A stretch of 64,000 nt of DNA from Marinomonas ostreistagni (GTDB lineage: Bacteria > Pseudomonadota > Gammaproteobacteria > Pseudomonadales > Marinomonadaceae). The translations under genes were made by a program, and so were the position numbers. Location of the stretch: positions 310,001 through 374,000 of the forward strand of contig NZ_JAFEKF010000001.1 of NCBI RefSeq assembly GCF_016888445.1, given 5' to 3'. Positions 19,296 through 30,012 of the stretch are shown in pieces (position 1 is the first letter of the stretch; each line of letters opens with the position of its first letter). The notes beneath the pieces were generated by a model that was not told the origin of the DNA, did no database searches, and saw only the letters and a list, made by a program, of their open reading frames with translations.

Positions 19296-20246
19296 ATGAC
19301 TGTGCTGCAGGATAAAACCATTGCCGTTGTTTATGGTGGTCGCTCAGCAGAGCGTGAAGTATCTCTTGAAAGTGGCACTCGTGTTGCCCAAGCCTTGCTT
19401 AATAAAGGCTACCAAGTAGTCAAAATTGATCTATACGGCGAGCAAGCTGCGCAGGATCCAGTGCAACAGCTGGCCAGTGCAAAGTTTGATTTAGCGTTTA
19501 TTGCTCTGCACGGTGGCGAAGGTGAAGATGGTCGTGTTCAGGCTTTACTGGACATGCTCAACAAGCCTTATACCGGAAGTTTGCCTTTGGCGTCTGGCTT
19601 TGCCATGGATAAGGCTTTGACTAAACGCTATTGGCAGGGCATTGGTATCGCAACGCCTAAATATCTATGCTTTAGTGCTGAGCCAGATGTAGCTCAGATT
19701 GAGCAAGAGATGCGTTACCCGTTGATCATCAAGCCTTCTCGCGAAGGCTCAACTATTGGCATTAGCAAAGTAAACGGCCCGCAGGAATTGGCTGCAGCTT
19801 TAATCGATGCGCGTCGCTATGATTCGGATATTTTGGTGGAAGAGTTTGTTTCTGGGCCAGAATTTACGGTCACCGTGATAAACGATAAAGCGTATCCTGC
19901 GATTGGTTTAAAACCATCACAAGGGCATGCTTTGTACGATTACGAAGCAAAATATTTAGCAGATGATACGGCTTACTTGTTGCCTTGTGGTCTTGCCTCA
20001 GAGCAGGAGGAAGAGCTTAAAGCACTAGCGCTCGAAGCATACCGATCGCTCGGTTGTCGAGGTTGGGGGCGTGTCGATGTGATGCAGACTGAGTCCGGCG
20101 CCTTTACGGTGCTTGAGGTTAATACCTCGCCTGGCATGACATCCCATAGCTTGGTGCCGATGGCAGCAGCTTATGAAGGCATTGCTTATGATGATCTGGT
20201 TGAGATGATCGCGCTGAACGCTTGGCAGGATTCAGAGGTAGCTTGA
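19296..20246 (+). CDS. ddlB: D-alanine:D-alanine ligase
   Basis: A 316-residue ATP-grasp enzyme making D-Ala-D-Ala for MurF. It starts with VVYGGRSAEREVSLESG, has LALHGGEGEDGRVQ, the ATP-binding KPSREGSTIGI, and the C-terminal VLEVNTSPGMTSHSL that binds Mg and substrate. Its dcw position corresponds to ddlB in E. coli. Confidence 0.95.
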   Translation: MTVLQDKTIAVVYGGRSAEREVSLESGTRVAQALLNKGYQVVKIDLYGEQAAQDPVQQLASAKFDLAFIALHGGEGEDGRVQALLDMLNKPYTGSLPLASGFAMDKALTKRYWQGIGIATPKYLCFSAEPDVAQIEQEMRYPLIIKPSREGSTIGISKVNGPQELAAALIDARRYDSDILVEEFVSGPEFTVTVINDKAYPAIGLKPSQGHALYDYEAKYLADDTAYLLPCGLASEQEEELKALALEAYRSLGCRGWGRVDVMQTESGAFTVLEVNTSPGMTSHSLVPMAAAYEGIAYDDLVEMIALNAWQDSEVA

Positions 20247-20250
20247 TAGT

Positions 20251-20949
20251 ATGCGCATAGCAGCGCTGATTGGCGCGATATTGCTGATATTGTTTGCGGT
20301 CTTTCAAGATGGGCCGGAATCGGCAACGACGGCAGATGAAACGCCGATGTTCGATATTCGCACGGTCGAGATTGTTGGGCAGCTGACTTACGCAGATGAA
20401 GCTGAACTGCAGCGATTTTACAATCAGTTGCTAGGTGAAGGACTGTTTGATCGTTCCATGGCCCAATTGCAAGCTTTTGCGACAGAACCGCAATGGGTGA
20501 AAAGCGCTCAGATTCGACGACTTTGGCCGCACACATTACGCATTGAGGTGACAGAGCATAGGCCCTTGGCGCGCTGGAATGACGGGAAGGTTATTACCGC
20601 AGAGGGGCAGGTTATTGCGCCTAGTAAAGGCCCAGAATTGCCACTCACTTGGTTGCGTGGTCCAGTGGATACCGAAGAAGCGGTGTTGGATCAATTCAGC
20701 TTGGTTAGTCAAATGCTGTCAACGTCGTCTTTAAGGGTGTCAGAGCTGGCGTTGGAAGATCGCGGTGCTTGGAGTATTAAATTCGCCAATGGAATCGCGG
20801 TAAAACTGGGTCGAGACCAGATTTTAGATCGATTACAGCGCTTTGTGGCAGTGTATAAAACGGATTTATCGGGTAGAATAGATCGGATTATCTCCGTCGA
20901 TGCACGTTACCCACATGGTGTAGCGGTAAAATGGACGTCAGACGAGTAA
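20251..20949 (+). CDS. ftsQ: cell division protein FtsQ
   Basis: A 232-residue bitopic protein linking early and late divisome proteins. A membrane helix occupies residues about 3-18, followed by a POTRA-like segment (FDIRTVEIVGQLTYADEAEL) and the conserved WVKSAQIRRLWPHTLRIEVTEH-type beta region. The cytoplasmic tail is almost absent: the helix begins right after Met-Arg, and an in-frame TAG lies 12 bases upstream of the ATG, so the start cannot be moved far. Most FtsQ proteins have about 20 or more residues there. Confidence 0.9.
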   Translation: MRIAALIGAILLILFAVFQDGPESATTADETPMFDIRTVEIVGQLTYADEAELQRFYNQLLGEGLFDRSMAQLQAFATEPQWVKSAQIRRLWPHTLRIEVTEHRPLARWNDGKVITAEGQVIAPSKGPELPLTWLRGPVDTEEAVLDQFSLVSQMLSTSSLRVSELALEDRGAWSIKFANGIAVKLGRDQILDRLQRFVAVYKTDLSGRIDRIISVDARYPHGVAVKWTSDE

Positions 20950-21014
20950 AATTGGTCTGATTGTTGCTTTTTTGAACACAGGGTCATTGGACGTTAGTTA
21001 ACTTAGGATTTTTC

Positions 21015-22289
21015 ATGATTGTTGGATTAGACGTTGGCACTTCGAAAATAACCTGCATCGTAGGTGAGGTCGGTGTTGATGGTGTAATGGAAGTGGTAGG
21101 TATTGGCTCGCACGTCGCTAAAGGTATGAAGCGAGGTGTCGTTATCAATATTGAGTCCACGGTCCAGTCGATCCAGCGTGCGGTGGAAGAAGCTGAGTTG
21201 ATGGCAGGCTGCAACATACACTCTGTGTATGTCAGTGTGGCGGGCAGTCATATTCGCAGCCAAAACTCGCATGGCATTGTGGCGATTAAGCACGGTGAAG
21301 TTTTTAAAGAAGACATTGAGCGAGTGATTGATGCGGCGCAAGCGGTACCGATCTCTTCTGATCAGCGTCTTATCCACGTTTTGCCTCAGGAGTATCATAT
21401 CGACGCTCAAGAGGGGATTCGTGATCCGCTAGGGATGTCGGGCGTGCGTTTGGAAGCGAACGTACACCTGATCTCAGGCGCGGAGAATGCAGTGATGAAT
21501 GTCGAAAAGTGCATCCGTCGCTGTGGCTTAGAAGTTGATGGTGTGATTCTGTCACAGCTGGCTTCAAGCTATGTATGTTTAAGTGAAGATGAAAAAGATC
21601 TTGGTGTGTGCTTGGTGGATATCGGTGCCGGTACAGCAGACATTGCTGTGTGGTTGGATGGTGCACTGCATCATACTTCCGTCGTACCTGTGGCGGGCGA
21701 TCAAGTGACCAATGATATTTCGATGGCGCTGCGTACGCCGACTTTACATGCAGAAAATATCAAGATTAAGTACGCCTGCGCTATGTCAGATTTAGCGTCC
21801 GCGGAACAAATTATTGAAGTACCAAGTGTGGGCGATCGTCAGCCACGTTCTATTTCGCGTCATGCGTTAGCGGAAGTGGTCGAAGCGCGATACGAAGAAA
21901 TTTATACAATGGTGCAAGAAGAGCTCAATCGCAGTGGATTTGCTGAGCGTATTCCGGCAGGTATTGTACTCACTGGCGGTACGTCATTGATGGAAGGGGC
22001 AGAAGCATTAGCTGAGCGTATCTTTGATATGCCAGTTCGTATTGCTCGGCCTGGACAGGCGAAGGGAGTCAGTGAGGTGGTAGATAACCCAAGTTATGCT
22101 ACCAGTGTAGGATTATTAATGTATGCCGGAGCGAACGTGCCCGCTTCCGAGGCGTTTGAGACCACTGCTCAAACCAAAACATTAAAGAAAAAATATCTGC
22201 CCGATGTGGCAGCAGGTGAAACCAAGCCTGCTTTCAGTCCAACGAAAGCGTGGCACAAGGTTAAAGATTGGTTTCAGAGTTATATTTAG
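21015..22289 (+). CDS. ftsA: cell division protein FtsA
   Basis: A 424-residue actin-fold protein that tethers FtsZ to the membrane. It begins [18 protein letters not shown], the phosphate-1 loop; [13 protein letters not shown] and [10 protein letters not shown] are the other nucleotide motifs. The C-terminus ([13 protein letters not shown]) is the amphipathic membrane-targeting helix. AGGA precedes the ATG. The ftsZ ribosome site follows in the 38-base gap. Confidence 0.97.
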   Translation: MIVGLDVGTSKITCIVGEVGVDGVMEVVGIGSHVAKGMKRGVVINIESTVQSIQRAVEEAELMAGCNIHSVYVSVAGSHIRSQNSHGIVAIKHGEVFKEDIERVIDAAQAVPISSDQRLIHVLPQEYHIDAQEGIRDPLGMSGVRLEANVHLISGAENAVMNVEKCIRRCGLEVDGVILSQLASSYVCLSEDEKDLGVCLVDIGAGTADIAVWLDGALHHTSVVPVAGDQVTNDISMALRTPTLHAENIKIKYACAMSDLASAEQIIEVPSVGDRQPRSISRHALAEVVEARYEEIYTMVQEELNRSGFAERIPAGIVLTGGTSLMEGAEALAERIFDMPVRIARPGQAKGVSEVVDNPSYATSVGLLMYAGANVPASEAFETTAQTKTLKKKYLPDVAAGETKPAFSPTKAWHKVKDWFQSYI

Positions 22290-22327
22290 GTCAGGATAGA
22301 CAGCAGAATTATAGGAGCTTAAAGCCC

Positions 22328-23602
22328 ATGTCCATGAACGTATTTGATTTAGCCGAAGAAAACTTGTCAGACAATGCTGTCATCAAAGTAGTTGGTGTTG
22401 GTGGTGGCGGCGGTAACGCCGTTAAGCACATGCTTGAGAGCAACTTGGATGGCGTTGAATTCATTTGTGCAAACACTGATTCCAAAGCCCTGCTTGGCTT
22501 GGATTCTGGTATTACCTTGCAACTAGGTAATACAGTTACTAAAGGTCTTGGTGCTGGTGCGAATCCAAACATTGGTCGTGACTCTGCTCTAGAAGATCAA
22601 GAAAAGATTACAGAGTTGCTAACTGGCGCGGATATGGTCTTTATCACCGCTGGTATGGGTGGTGGTACTGGCACAGGTGCTGCGCCAGTGATCGCAAAAG
22701 TTGCGCGTGAATTAGGCATCTTAACAGTGGCTGTCGTCACTAAGCCTTTCCCGTTTGAAGGTCGTCGTCGAGCTAAGGTAGCCGAAGAAGGCATTAAAGA
22801 ATTGCGTGATAATGTCGATTCATTAATCACAGTGCCAAACGAGCGTTTGTTGCCAGTCTTAGGCAAAAACATTTCGTTGCTAAAGGCTTTCGGTGAAGCG
22901 AACAATGTGTTGCTTAATGCAGTGCAGGGTATCACGGACTTGATTATGCGCCCTGGCCTGATCAACGTCGACTTTGCCGATGTGCAGACGGTTATGAAAG
23001 AAATGGGTATGGCCATGATGGGGTCAGGCTCTGCAACAGGTGAAGATCGTTCACGTGTGGCAGCTGAAGCGGCTATTCATAACCCATTACTTGAAGACAT
23101 TAACCTTAAAGGTGCGCGTGGCGTATTGGTCAACATTACCGCCAACGACGAAGTGGGTCTTTCTGAGTTTACTGAGGTGGGTAATATCATCGAGGAATAC
23201 GCTTCAGAAGACGCGACGGTTGTTATTGGTTGTGCGATCGATCCAAGTGTTGGCGAAGAGATGCGTGTTACGGTTGTAGCGACGGGCCTTGAAGGTAAAG
23301 GTGGCGTTGCGCAAATGCAATCTGCAGTGGGTTCAGGTGTGTCAGCAAGCGTAACGCATGCTGCGACAACGCCAGCACCAACAGAAGCGCCTGCGCCGAA
23401 AGCTGAGCCACAAGCGCCAGCAGCGAGTGCGGTGCAGCAGCCTGCAGCAGAGCCAGTTAAGCCTGCTGAGCCAGTGGCACCAAAAGTGACTGAACAGCCT
23501 AAAGCGCAAGCGGAAACGAACTCTGTTCAGGCGGAGCAAAATACAGAAGACAAGTTGTCATACTTGGATATTCCAGCATTTTTGCGTCGTCAGGCAGATT
23601 AA
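22328..23602 (+). CDS. ftsZ: cell division GTPase FtsZ
   Basis: A 424-residue tubulin homologue forming the division ring. The N-terminal glycine-rich [10 protein letters not shown], the tubulin signature [11 protein letters not shown] near residue 107, and the T7 region NVDFADV are intact. A Pro/Ala/Glu-rich linker of about 80 residues follows the GTPase, ending in the conserved C-terminal peptide [14 protein letters not shown] that binds FtsA and ZipA. I start at ATG 22328, ten bases after AGGAG; frames starting further upstream lie in ftsA. Confidence 0.98.
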   Translation: MSMNVFDLAEENLSDNAVIKVVGVGGGGGNAVKHMLESNLDGVEFICANTDSKALLGLDSGITLQLGNTVTKGLGAGANPNIGRDSALEDQEKITELLTGADMVFITAGMGGGTGTGAAPVIAKVARELGILTVAVVTKPFPFEGRRRAKVAEEGIKELRDNVDSLITVPNERLLPVLGKNISLLKAFGEANNVLLNAVQGITDLIMRPGLINVDFADVQTVMKEMGMAMMGSGSATGEDRSRVAAEAAIHNPLLEDINLKGARGVLVNITANDEVGLSEFTEVGNIIEEYASEDATVVIGCAIDPSVGEEMRVTVVATGLEGKGGVAQMQSAVGSGVSASVTHAATTPAPTEAPAPKAEPQAPAASAVQQPAAEPVKPAEPVAPKVTEQPKAQAETNSVQAEQNTEDKLSYLDIPAFLRRQAD

Positions 23603-23654
23603 GTTTGCGCAAAAACTGCGCAGCTTGTGGGTCGTCAATTGTATAACGAAAAAC

Positions 23655-23675
23655 TTGTTGCTATCATTGCAACAA
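23655..23675. promoter_or_regulatory. perfect inverted repeat between ftsZ and lpxC
   Basis: TTGTTGC and GCAACAA are perfect complements with a seven-base spacer. The repeat could be a weak transcription hairpin or an operator for lpxC. It is followed by only four T, so strong termination is unlikely. Confidence 0.4.
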
Positions 23676-23706
23676 ATTTTCACTGTCATCATATTGTAGG
23701 AAAGTA

Positions 23707-24621
23707 ATGGTACGTCAGCGCACCTTAAAGAACATCATTCGCGCTACCGGAGTGGGCTTACACTCGGGCGAGAAAGTTTATCTCACGCTTAAGCCAGCAC
23801 CAGTTAACACTGGTATTGTCTTTGTGCGTACAGATATGGAACCGCCAGTAGAGATCATGGGCTCAGCTCAATCTGTTGGTGCGACCAACTTTGCTACAGC
23901 CTTGCGTGATGGTGAAACCACAGTGAGCACAGTTGAGCACTTGATGTCTGCGATGGCAGGTTTGGGTGTGGACAATGCTTATGTTGAGCTTAGCTCTAGC
24001 GAAGTCCCGTTGATGGACGGTAGTGCTAGCCCATTTGTATTCTTGTTGCAGTCAGCCGGCATCGAAGAACAAGATGCAGCGAAGAAATTCATCCGTATCA
24101 CTAAGCCGATTCGTGTTGAAGATGGTGATAAGTACGCGTCACTTGAACCTTACAACGGTTTCAAACTGTCGTTTACCATTGATTTTGATCACCCTGCGAT
24201 TGACGAAGAAGTGCAGTACACCTCCATGGAATTCTCAACGACTACGTTCGTTAAAGAAATCAGTCGTGCGCGTACGTTTGGCTTCATGAAAGATCTTGAA
24301 TACTTCAAGAACAACAACTTGGCACGTGGCGCCAACATGGAAAATGCGGTCGTACTAGACGATTACCGTGTTATGAATGATGAAGGCCTGCGTTACCGTG
24401 ATGAACTTGTTCGTCATAAGGTGTTGGATGCGATTGGTGATCTTTACTTGCTAGGCCACAGTGTCATCGGTGAGTATAAGGCATTTAAGTCGGGGCACGG
24501 CCTAAACAATAAGTTGCTTCTTGAGTTATTGCAAAATCAGGACTGCTGGGAATATGTAACATTTGAAGAAGATGAAGCGCTAAACCCGATCTCTTTTACC
24601 GAGTCAGCGGCCACTGCCTAA
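23707..24621 (+). CDS. lpxC: UDP-3-O-acyl-N-acetylglucosamine deacetylase LpxC
   Basis: A 304-residue zinc enzyme catalysing the committed step of lipid A synthesis. It starts [21 protein letters not shown]. The zinc ligands are His78 in STVEHLMSA, and His and Asp in [10 protein letters not shown] (about 237 and 241). Length is normal. AGGAAAG precedes the ATG. The position after ftsZ is the usual gammaproteobacterial one, and a strong terminator follows. Confidence 0.97.
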   Translation: MVRQRTLKNIIRATGVGLHSGEKVYLTLKPAPVNTGIVFVRTDMEPPVEIMGSAQSVGATNFATALRDGETTVSTVEHLMSAMAGLGVDNAYVELSSSEVPLMDGSASPFVFLLQSAGIEEQDAAKKFIRITKPIRVEDGDKYASLEPYNGFKLSFTIDFDHPAIDEEVQYTSMEFSTTTFVKEISRARTFGFMKDLEYFKNNNLARGANMENAVVLDDYRVMNDEGLRYRDELVRHKVLDAIGDLYLLGHSVIGEYKAFKSGHGLNNKLLLELLQNQDCWEYVTFEEDEALNPISFTESAATA

Positions 24622-24640
24622 TTAATGCTCAGTATTGAAT

Positions 24641-24668
24641 AAAAGCCAGACATATGTCTGGCTTTTTT
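24641..24668 (+). terminator. terminator after lpxC
   Basis: AAAAGCCAGAC and GTCTGGCTTTTTT are perfectly complementary around a small ATAT centre, with a T run. It closes the division and lipid A operon before secA. Confidence 0.92.
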
Positions 24669-24754
24669 CGTTATAAGGGCTTGATAATTCATGTTTTATG
24701 GCTATCTACCATGTTAGACTCTAAATCATTCTAATTTTAAGTTGTGTTGAAAAG

Positions 24755-27454
24755 ATGTTCGGAACAGTCATTAAAAAGATCGTCGGTACTAAAAACGACA
24801 GAGAAGTAAAGCGCTATAAAAAAGCAGTTACACAGATCAATAAGCTAGAGGAAAGCTTCAACAATTTAACTGACGATGACTTGATGGCCAAGTCGGGCGA
24901 GTTTCGGGAGCGTCTGGCTAAGGGCGAGTCACTTGACTCTCTTTTGCCAGAAGCTTTTGCAACGGTACGCGAAGCAAGTAAGCGTATCATGGGCATGCGC
25001 CACTTTGATGTGCAGCTGATCGGCGGCATGGTGCTACATGAAGGGCGTATCGCAGAGATGCGTACCGGTGAAGGTAAAACCTTGGTAGCGACCTTGGCCG
25101 TTTACCTTAATGCGTTAGCTGGCAAGGGCGTTCACGTCGTTACCGTCAACGATTATCTAGCCCGTCGTGACGCGAATTGGATGCGTCCGTTGTACGAATT
25201 CTTGGATATGAACGTTGGTGTCGTTTACGCAGGGCAAGATCGCGAAGAAAAGCGTGCGGCTTACGTAGCGGATATCACCTACGGTACTAACAATGAATTT
25301 GGTTTTGATTACTTGCGTGACAACATGGTCTTCCGCATGGAAGAGCGTATGCAGCGTGAATTATCATTTGCGGTCGTCGATGAAGTGGACTCGATCCTGA
25401 TCGACGAAGCGCGCACACCGTTGATTATTTCTGGAGCAGTCGAAGACAGCTCTGCTCAGTACAAAAAAATCAATGAATTGGCCCCATTGCTGACGCGTCA
25501 AGAAGACGAAGGTGAAGAGGTCGGCCATTACACTTACGACGAAGCGCAAAAAAATGTCGAGCTGACCGAAGATGGTCACCAGTTCGTTGAAGCGTGGCTT
25601 GTTGAGCAAGGCCTATTAGAAGAAGGTGATAGCCTATACGCGGCTGGCAACTTGCAGTTGCTGCACCATGTATACGCTTGTATGCGTGCGCACATTGTCT
25701 TTAAGAAAAACGTTGATTACGTGGTACAGAATGGCCAAGTAGTGATTGTCGATGAGCACACCGGCCGTACTATGGCAGGGCGTCGTTGGTCTGAAGGCAT
25801 TCACCAAGCGGTAGAAGCCAAAGAAGGCGTGCAGATTCAAGCCGAAAGTCAGACGCTAGCGTCGACAACCTTCCAGAACTACTTCCGTTTGTACGATAAG
25901 TTGTCAGGTATGACAGGTACTGCGGATACAGAAGCCTTTGAATTCCAGCAAATCTACTCGCTATCTGTGGTGGTTATTCCGACTAACAAAGGTGTTGCTC
26001 GTAAAGATTTCAATGACTTGATCTTTATGACCACAGAAGAGAAATTTGAGGCCATTGTTAAAGACATCGATGAAGCTGTTAAGCAAGGTCGCCCGATCTT
26101 GGTCGGTACGGCATCGATCGATTACTCTGAGTTGTTATCAGGTTTCCTTGAGAAAAAAGGCATCAAGCACAACGTGTTGAACGCCAAGCAACACGAACGC
26201 GAAGCCGAAATCATTGCTGAAGCGGGCCGTCCGGGTGCTGTAACGATTGCTACCAACATGGCCGGTCGTGGTACTGATATTGTGTTGGGTGGTAACCTTC
26301 AAGTAGAACTTGCGCAACTTGGTGAAGACGCTACGGACGCTGAGAAAGAAGCGTTAAAGGAAGATTGGCAGCAACGCCATGATGCCGTGCTAGAGGCAGG
26401 CGGTTTGCATATCATTGGTACCGAGCGTCATGAGTCTCGCCGCATTGATAACCAATTGCGTGGTCGTGCGGGTCGTCAAGGTGATGTGGGCTCATCACGT
26501 TTCTACTTGTCCCTAGAAGACAATTTAATGCGAATCTTTATGTCTGAGCGCATTAAGAAAATGATGCAAGCGCTAGGCATGGAGAAGGGCGAAGCCATTG
26601 AGCATAAGATGGTGTCTAATGCTATCGAAAAAGCTCAGCGTAAGGTTGAGGGGCGTAACTTTGATATTCGTAAACAGCTACTTGAATACGACGATGTAGC
26701 CAACGATCAGCGTCAAGTAATTTACCGTCAACGCTATGACATGATGTCATCGGGCGATCTTTCTGATGCGATTCTATCAATGCGTGAAGACGTCGTGTCA
26801 GGCTTGATTGATGAATACATTCCGCCACAGAGTATCTTCGATCAGTGGGATCTTGAAGGTTTAGAAGAGCGTATTCGTAATGAGTTTGGCTTGGAGATTC
26901 CGATTCAGCAATGGGTTGCGGAAGATAAGAAACTTTACGAAGAGCCGCTGCGCGAAAAAATTCTGCAATTCTTCATCGATGATTATGAAGCCAAAGAAGC
27001 CATTGCTGGCCCTCAAGCGTTGCGTAACTTCGAAAAACAAGTATTGCTACAAGTGCTAGATACGCTTTGGAAAGAGCATTTGCAAACCATGGATATGCTG
27101 CGTCAAGGTATTCACTTACGTGGTTATGCGCAGAAGAATCCTAAGCAAGAATACAAGCGTGAAGCATTTGAGTTGTTCCAAGGTTTGCTTGAGCAAATTA
27201 AGTTTGAAGTTATTCAAGTGGTCACTCGCGTCAAGGTTCAATCGGCTGAAGAGGCTGAAAAGATTGAAGAAGCGCGTCGCCAGCAAGAAGCCAAAACTCG
27301 CGTAACCACCAATGCGTCCGATGAGCCAAGTAAGCCTGCTGAAGCGAGTGCTGGGCAAGCGCCTGCTGGTGAAGCGCCACGTGTTGGTCGCAATGAGCCG
27401 TGCCCATGCGGTTCTGGTAAGAAGTTCAAGCAGTGCCACGGTAAGTTGGTTTAA
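24755..27454 (+). CDS. secA: preprotein translocase ATPase SecA
   Basis: An 899-residue ATPase motor driving protein export through SecYEG. NBD1 has the Walker [14 protein letters not shown] near residue 105 and [13 protein letters not shown] (DEAD-like); the preprotein cross-linking and scaffold domains follow; NBD2 shows [13 protein letters not shown] and [13 protein letters not shown]. The C-terminal zinc motif [13 protein letters not shown] binds SecB and lipids. No secM-like arrest peptide is visible in the 130-base gap upstream. Confidence 0.98.
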   Translation: MFGTVIKKIVGTKNDREVKRYKKAVTQINKLEESFNNLTDDDLMAKSGEFRERLAKGESLDSLLPEAFATVREASKRIMGMRHFDVQLIGGMVLHEGRIAEMRTGEGKTLVATLAVYLNALAGKGVHVVTVNDYLARRDANWMRPLYEFLDMNVGVVYAGQDREEKRAAYVADITYGTNNEFGFDYLRDNMVFRMEERMQRELSFAVVDEVDSILIDEARTPLIISGAVEDSSAQYKKINELAPLLTRQEDEGEEVGHYTYDEAQKNVELTEDGHQFVEAWLVEQGLLEEGDSLYAAGNLQLLHHVYACMRAHIVFKKNVDYVVQNGQVVIVDEHTGRTMAGRRWSEGIHQAVEAKEGVQIQAESQTLASTTFQNYFRLYDKLSGMTGTADTEAFEFQQIYSLSVVVIPTNKGVARKDFNDLIFMTTEEKFEAIVKDIDEAVKQGRPILVGTASIDYSELLSGFLEKKGIKHNVLNAKQHEREAEIIAEAGRPGAVTIATNMAGRGTDIVLGGNLQVELAQLGEDATDAEKEALKEDWQQRHDAVLEAGGLHIIGTERHESRRIDNQLRGRAGRQGDVGSSRFYLSLEDNLMRIFMSERIKKMMQALGMEKGEAIEHKMVSNAIEKAQRKVEGRNFDIRKQLLEYDDVANDQRQVIYRQRYDMMSSGDLSDAILSMREDVVSGLIDEYIPPQSIFDQWDLEGLEERIRNEFGLEIPIQQWVAEDKKLYEEPLREKILQFFIDDYEAKEAIAGPQALRNFEKQVLLQVLDTLWKEHLQTMDMLRQGIHLRGYAQKNPKQEYKREAFELFQGLLEQIKFEVIQVVTRVKVQSAEEAEKIEEARRQQEAKTRVTTNASDEPSKPAEASAGQAPAGEAPRVGRNEPCPCGSGKKFKQCHGKLV

Positions 27455-27482
27455 TTAATTAGTTTTCATTTGAGAGGCCGTT

Positions 27483-28703
27483 ATGGCAGTTGGTTTAGGT
27501 TCTTTTCCAAATATTCCATCTATCCCAGGTGTTCGATTTGCAGCAGTGGAAGCGGGCATTAAGAAAGCGAACAAGAAGGACGTAGTGGTCTTTGAGTTAG
27601 CTCAAGGCACGAATGTCGCAGGCGTATTCACGCAGAATCAGTTTTGCGCGGCACCAGTGCGTGTTTGTCGTGAGCATTTAGCCAAAGCAGCACCACGCTA
27701 TCTGGTCATTAATACCGGCAATGCCAATGCTGGTACGGGTAAATCAGGTATGGAGAATGCGTTGCATACCTGTGAAACCATGGCGCATTTAACGGGTGTG
27801 GCCAACGAGCAGATTTTGCCGTTTTCTACGGGCGTGATCGGTGAGCCATTACCTGTTTCTAAGATTACAGCGGCTTTGCCTAATGCCTTGCATTCACTGT
27901 CAAGCGATGCTTGGCAGTCTGTGGGTGTGGGCATTATGACAACTGATACCCTACCTAAAGGCGCTTACCGCCAAGTTGAGTTGGATGGTGTGCAAGTGAC
28001 TATTGGTGGTATCTCTAAAGGTGCTGGTATGATTCGCCCTAACATGGCGACCATGCTAGGTTTTATCTTTACTGATGCCGCAGTGGACCCGCTAGCGCTA
28101 CAAAGTTTGCTCAAGCAAACCACAGAGCAAAGCTTTAACCGTATTACCATCGACAGCGATACATCCACCAATGACTCTTGTATTGCGGCCGCAACAGGTC
28201 AAGCGGGCAATGCACCGTTAACCGATTTAACGACGGGTGCCGGTGCCGTATTCGCAGCGGCTTTCCTTGAAGTGATGCAGGAGTTAGCTCATGCCATCGT
28301 TCGTGATGGCGAAGGTGCAACTAAGTTTGTAACGGTGGAAGTAAAAGGTGCGAAACAAGTGTCGGATGCCACTAAAACAGCCTTTGAAATTGCGCATTCG
28401 CCGCTAGTCAAAACGGCCTTGTTTGCATCGGATCCGAACTGGGGTCGTGTTTTGGCGGTGGTGGGTCGTGCGGGCGTTGAAGATCTGAACGTCGACACCG
28501 TGTCACTCACTATTAATGGCTGTGAAATCGCACGCGATGGTGGTCGTTCACCTGATTACACTGAAGAAGCAGGCCAGGCCGCGATGGCGCCTGAGGAAAT
28601 CCACATAGTTGTCGATCTCGGCGCCGGTGAGGCAAGCGATACTGTATGGACAACGGACTTCTCGCATGAGTATGTAACCATCAATGCTGAGTACCGTACC
28701 TAA
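27483..28703 (+). CDS. argJ: bifunctional ornithine acetyltransferase / N-acetylglutamate synthase ArgJ
   Basis: A 406-residue N-terminal nucleophile enzyme of the cyclic arginine pathway, recycling acetyl groups from acetylornithine to glutamate. The precursor cleaves itself at Thr in GAGMIRPNMATMLGF; the new N-terminal Thr is catalytic. TDTLPKGAY and SDPNWGRVLA motifs are also present. Whether it is bifunctional or only recycles cannot be told from sequence. AGGCCG and GAGAGG precede the ATG. mutT follows three bases later. Confidence 0.95.
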   Translation: MAVGLGSFPNIPSIPGVRFAAVEAGIKKANKKDVVVFELAQGTNVAGVFTQNQFCAAPVRVCREHLAKAAPRYLVINTGNANAGTGKSGMENALHTCETMAHLTGVANEQILPFSTGVIGEPLPVSKITAALPNALHSLSSDAWQSVGVGIMTTDTLPKGAYRQVELDGVQVTIGGISKGAGMIRPNMATMLGFIFTDAAVDPLALQSLLKQTTEQSFNRITIDSDTSTNDSCIAAATGQAGNAPLTDLTTGAGAVFAAAFLEVMQELAHAIVRDGEGATKFVTVEVKGAKQVSDATKTAFEIAHSPLVKTALFASDPNWGRVLAVVGRAGVEDLNVDTVSLTINGCEIARDGGRSPDYTEEAGQAAMAPEEIHIVVDLGAGEASDTVWTTDFSHEYVTINAEYRT

Positions 28704-28706
28704 ACA

Positions 28707-29090
28707 ATGTTGATTCGAGTCGCAGCAGGTATTATTGAGCGTGATGGGCAAATTTTTGTAGCATTGCGCTCAAGTGATAAGCATCAAGGTGGTCTTTGGG
28801 AGTTTCCTGGCGGCAAGGTTGAGGCTGATGAAACGCCTCAAGCGGCCTTATCTAGGGAGCTTGCTGAAGAGTGTGGTATCGAGGTTCAGGGCAGTGAGTC
28901 ATTTCATGTCATTCGACATGACTACAGTGACAAATCAGTAGAGTTACACTTTTATCGAGTGTTTGACTTTGCTTGCGAACCTCACGGTAAGGAAGGTCAG
29001 CAAGTGGCTTGGGTATCGCGCCAGCAGCTCACTGAGTTGGCCTTTCCTGAGGCCAATGTCCCGATTGTTGATATGCTACAGTCTAAGTAA
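28707..29090 (+). CDS. mutT: MutT-type Nudix hydrolase (8-oxo-dGTP diphosphatase)
   Basis: A 127-residue Nudix protein. The Nudix box is complete: GGKVEADETPQAALSRELAEECG fits Gx5Ex7REUxEExGU. The N-terminal VAAGIIERDGQIFVALR and the WEFPGGK run are typical of MutT, which removes oxidised dGTP from the nucleotide pool. The position next to argJ and secA matches mutT in other gammaproteobacteria. The gene is compact and ends just before a bidirectional terminator. Confidence 0.9.
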   Translation: MLIRVAAGIIERDGQIFVALRSSDKHQGGLWEFPGGKVEADETPQAALSRELAEECGIEVQGSESFHVIRHDYSDKSVELHFYRVFDFACEPHGKEGQQVAWVSRQQLTELAFPEANVPIVDMLQSK

Positions 29091-29095
29091 GAGAC

Positions 29096-29123
29096 AAAAA
29101 ACGGCCCAGTGGGCCGTTTTTTT
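29096..29123. terminator. bidirectional terminator between mutT and a regulator gene
   Basis: AAAAAACGGCCC and GGGCCGTTTTTT pair perfectly around loop AGT, with A and T runs on the two sides. It serves mutT on the plus strand and the convergent two-receiver gene on the minus strand, whose stop codon it overlaps by two bases. Confidence 0.93.
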
Positions 29124-29919
29124 AATCTAAGATATTATGCAGTAAACGTCTTAACGTCTCAGGTTCAAAGACTTTGTCGCAGATCGCATCGACACCTTCT
29201 TGGGTGATGTTGGCCAGCTGAGGTTGGTCGGCGTTAGAAGCGACCATGAGTACAGGAATGTGAGAGATGCTTTCCGTCATACGGATGGTGTGAGCCAGTT
29301 CTTTGCCATCCATCTCTGGCATATTGTAATCAGTAATGACCAAATCGTAGTCGGCATCTTGTAGTAAGCGAATCGCATCAGCGCCGTTAGCTGCCACATC
29401 GATATTGATGATCCCCATTGTCTCTAGGACGCGGGTAATGTGCTTTTGCGCCAATTTGCTGTCATCCACCAGTAGCACGCTCATCTCGTGCGGGTCCAAC
29501 AGTTCCAGATCGATTTCTTGCTCAACACTTAAATCGAGCGTGGCATTAATCGCGCGCTGTAGGTCTTTCATTTCAAAAGGTTTCGGCAGGATGGCAATCA
29601 CGCCCGCTTGGCGTAACGTTTCAAGATGCGAGCGATCCCTCTCACTGGAGACGATCATAAAATGAATGTGTTCAGTGTCGGGATGCTTTTTCATCATGGT
29701 GACCATGGTATCAGCCTCACCATCGGGCAAATACATGGCGGACACAATTAGGTCAGGTTCGTAATCTTTCACGGCGTTGATGGCGGACTTAATGGAGTCG
29801 GCGAAGCGCACATCTCTAATGCCAGTTTCGGCCAATGCGCGTTGAATAATTTTTTGTTGTGTGGAAGAGGGCTCAACTAATAAAATCGATAATTCTTCCG
29901 ATGATGGCATTAACTCCAT
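29122..29919 (-). CDS. two-receiver response regulator, first receiver degenerate
   Basis: A 265-residue protein made of two CheY-like receiver domains and no output domain. The second (about residues 144-265) has the acidic pocket LLVDDSKLAQ and the phospho-acceptor Asp in LVITDYNMPEMDG. In the first (about 10-130) the corresponding position reads DLIVSAMYLPDG, with Ala in place of the phosphorylated Asp, so it is probably a pseudo-receiver. GAGGA lies about five bases upstream of the ATG. No kinase gene is adjacent. It probably acts through protein-protein contact; the target is unknown. Confidence 0.85.
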   Translation of the reverse strand: MELMPSSEELSILLVEPSSTQQKIIQRALAETGIRDVRFADSIKSAINAVKDYEPDLIVSAMYLPDGEADTMVTMMKKHPDTEHIHFMIVSSERDRSHLETLRQAGVIAILPKPFEMKDLQRAINATLDLSVEQEIDLELLDPHEMSVLLVDDSKLAQKHITRVLETMGIINIDVAANGADAIRLLQDADYDLVITDYNMPEMDGKELAHTIRMTESISHIPVLMVASNADQPQLANITQEGVDAICDKVFEPETLRRLLHNILD

Positions 29920-29946
29920 ACTATCCTCGTATCCGAAACAAGTTAT

Positions 29947-29990
29947 ACTTAAACTGAATGTATCACACGAATCTACCCGTGTATTTAAGT
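29947..29990. promoter_or_regulatory. nested inverted repeats in a divergent promoter region
   Basis: ACTTAAA at 29947-29953 pairs with TTTAAGT at 29984-29990, and inside them ACACG at 29965-29969 pairs with CGTGT at 29978-29982. It lies between the divergent two-receiver gene and ppiC and could be an operator or an mRNA structure in the ppiC leader. Confidence 0.35.
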
Positions 29991-30012
29991 TGAATCAACG
30001 AAGAGGTGATAA

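Noticed and set aside
24622-24754. A secM-like arrest peptide before secA
   Set aside because: The gap is taken up by a terminator and a short A/T-rich leader; no suitable frame with an export signal exists.
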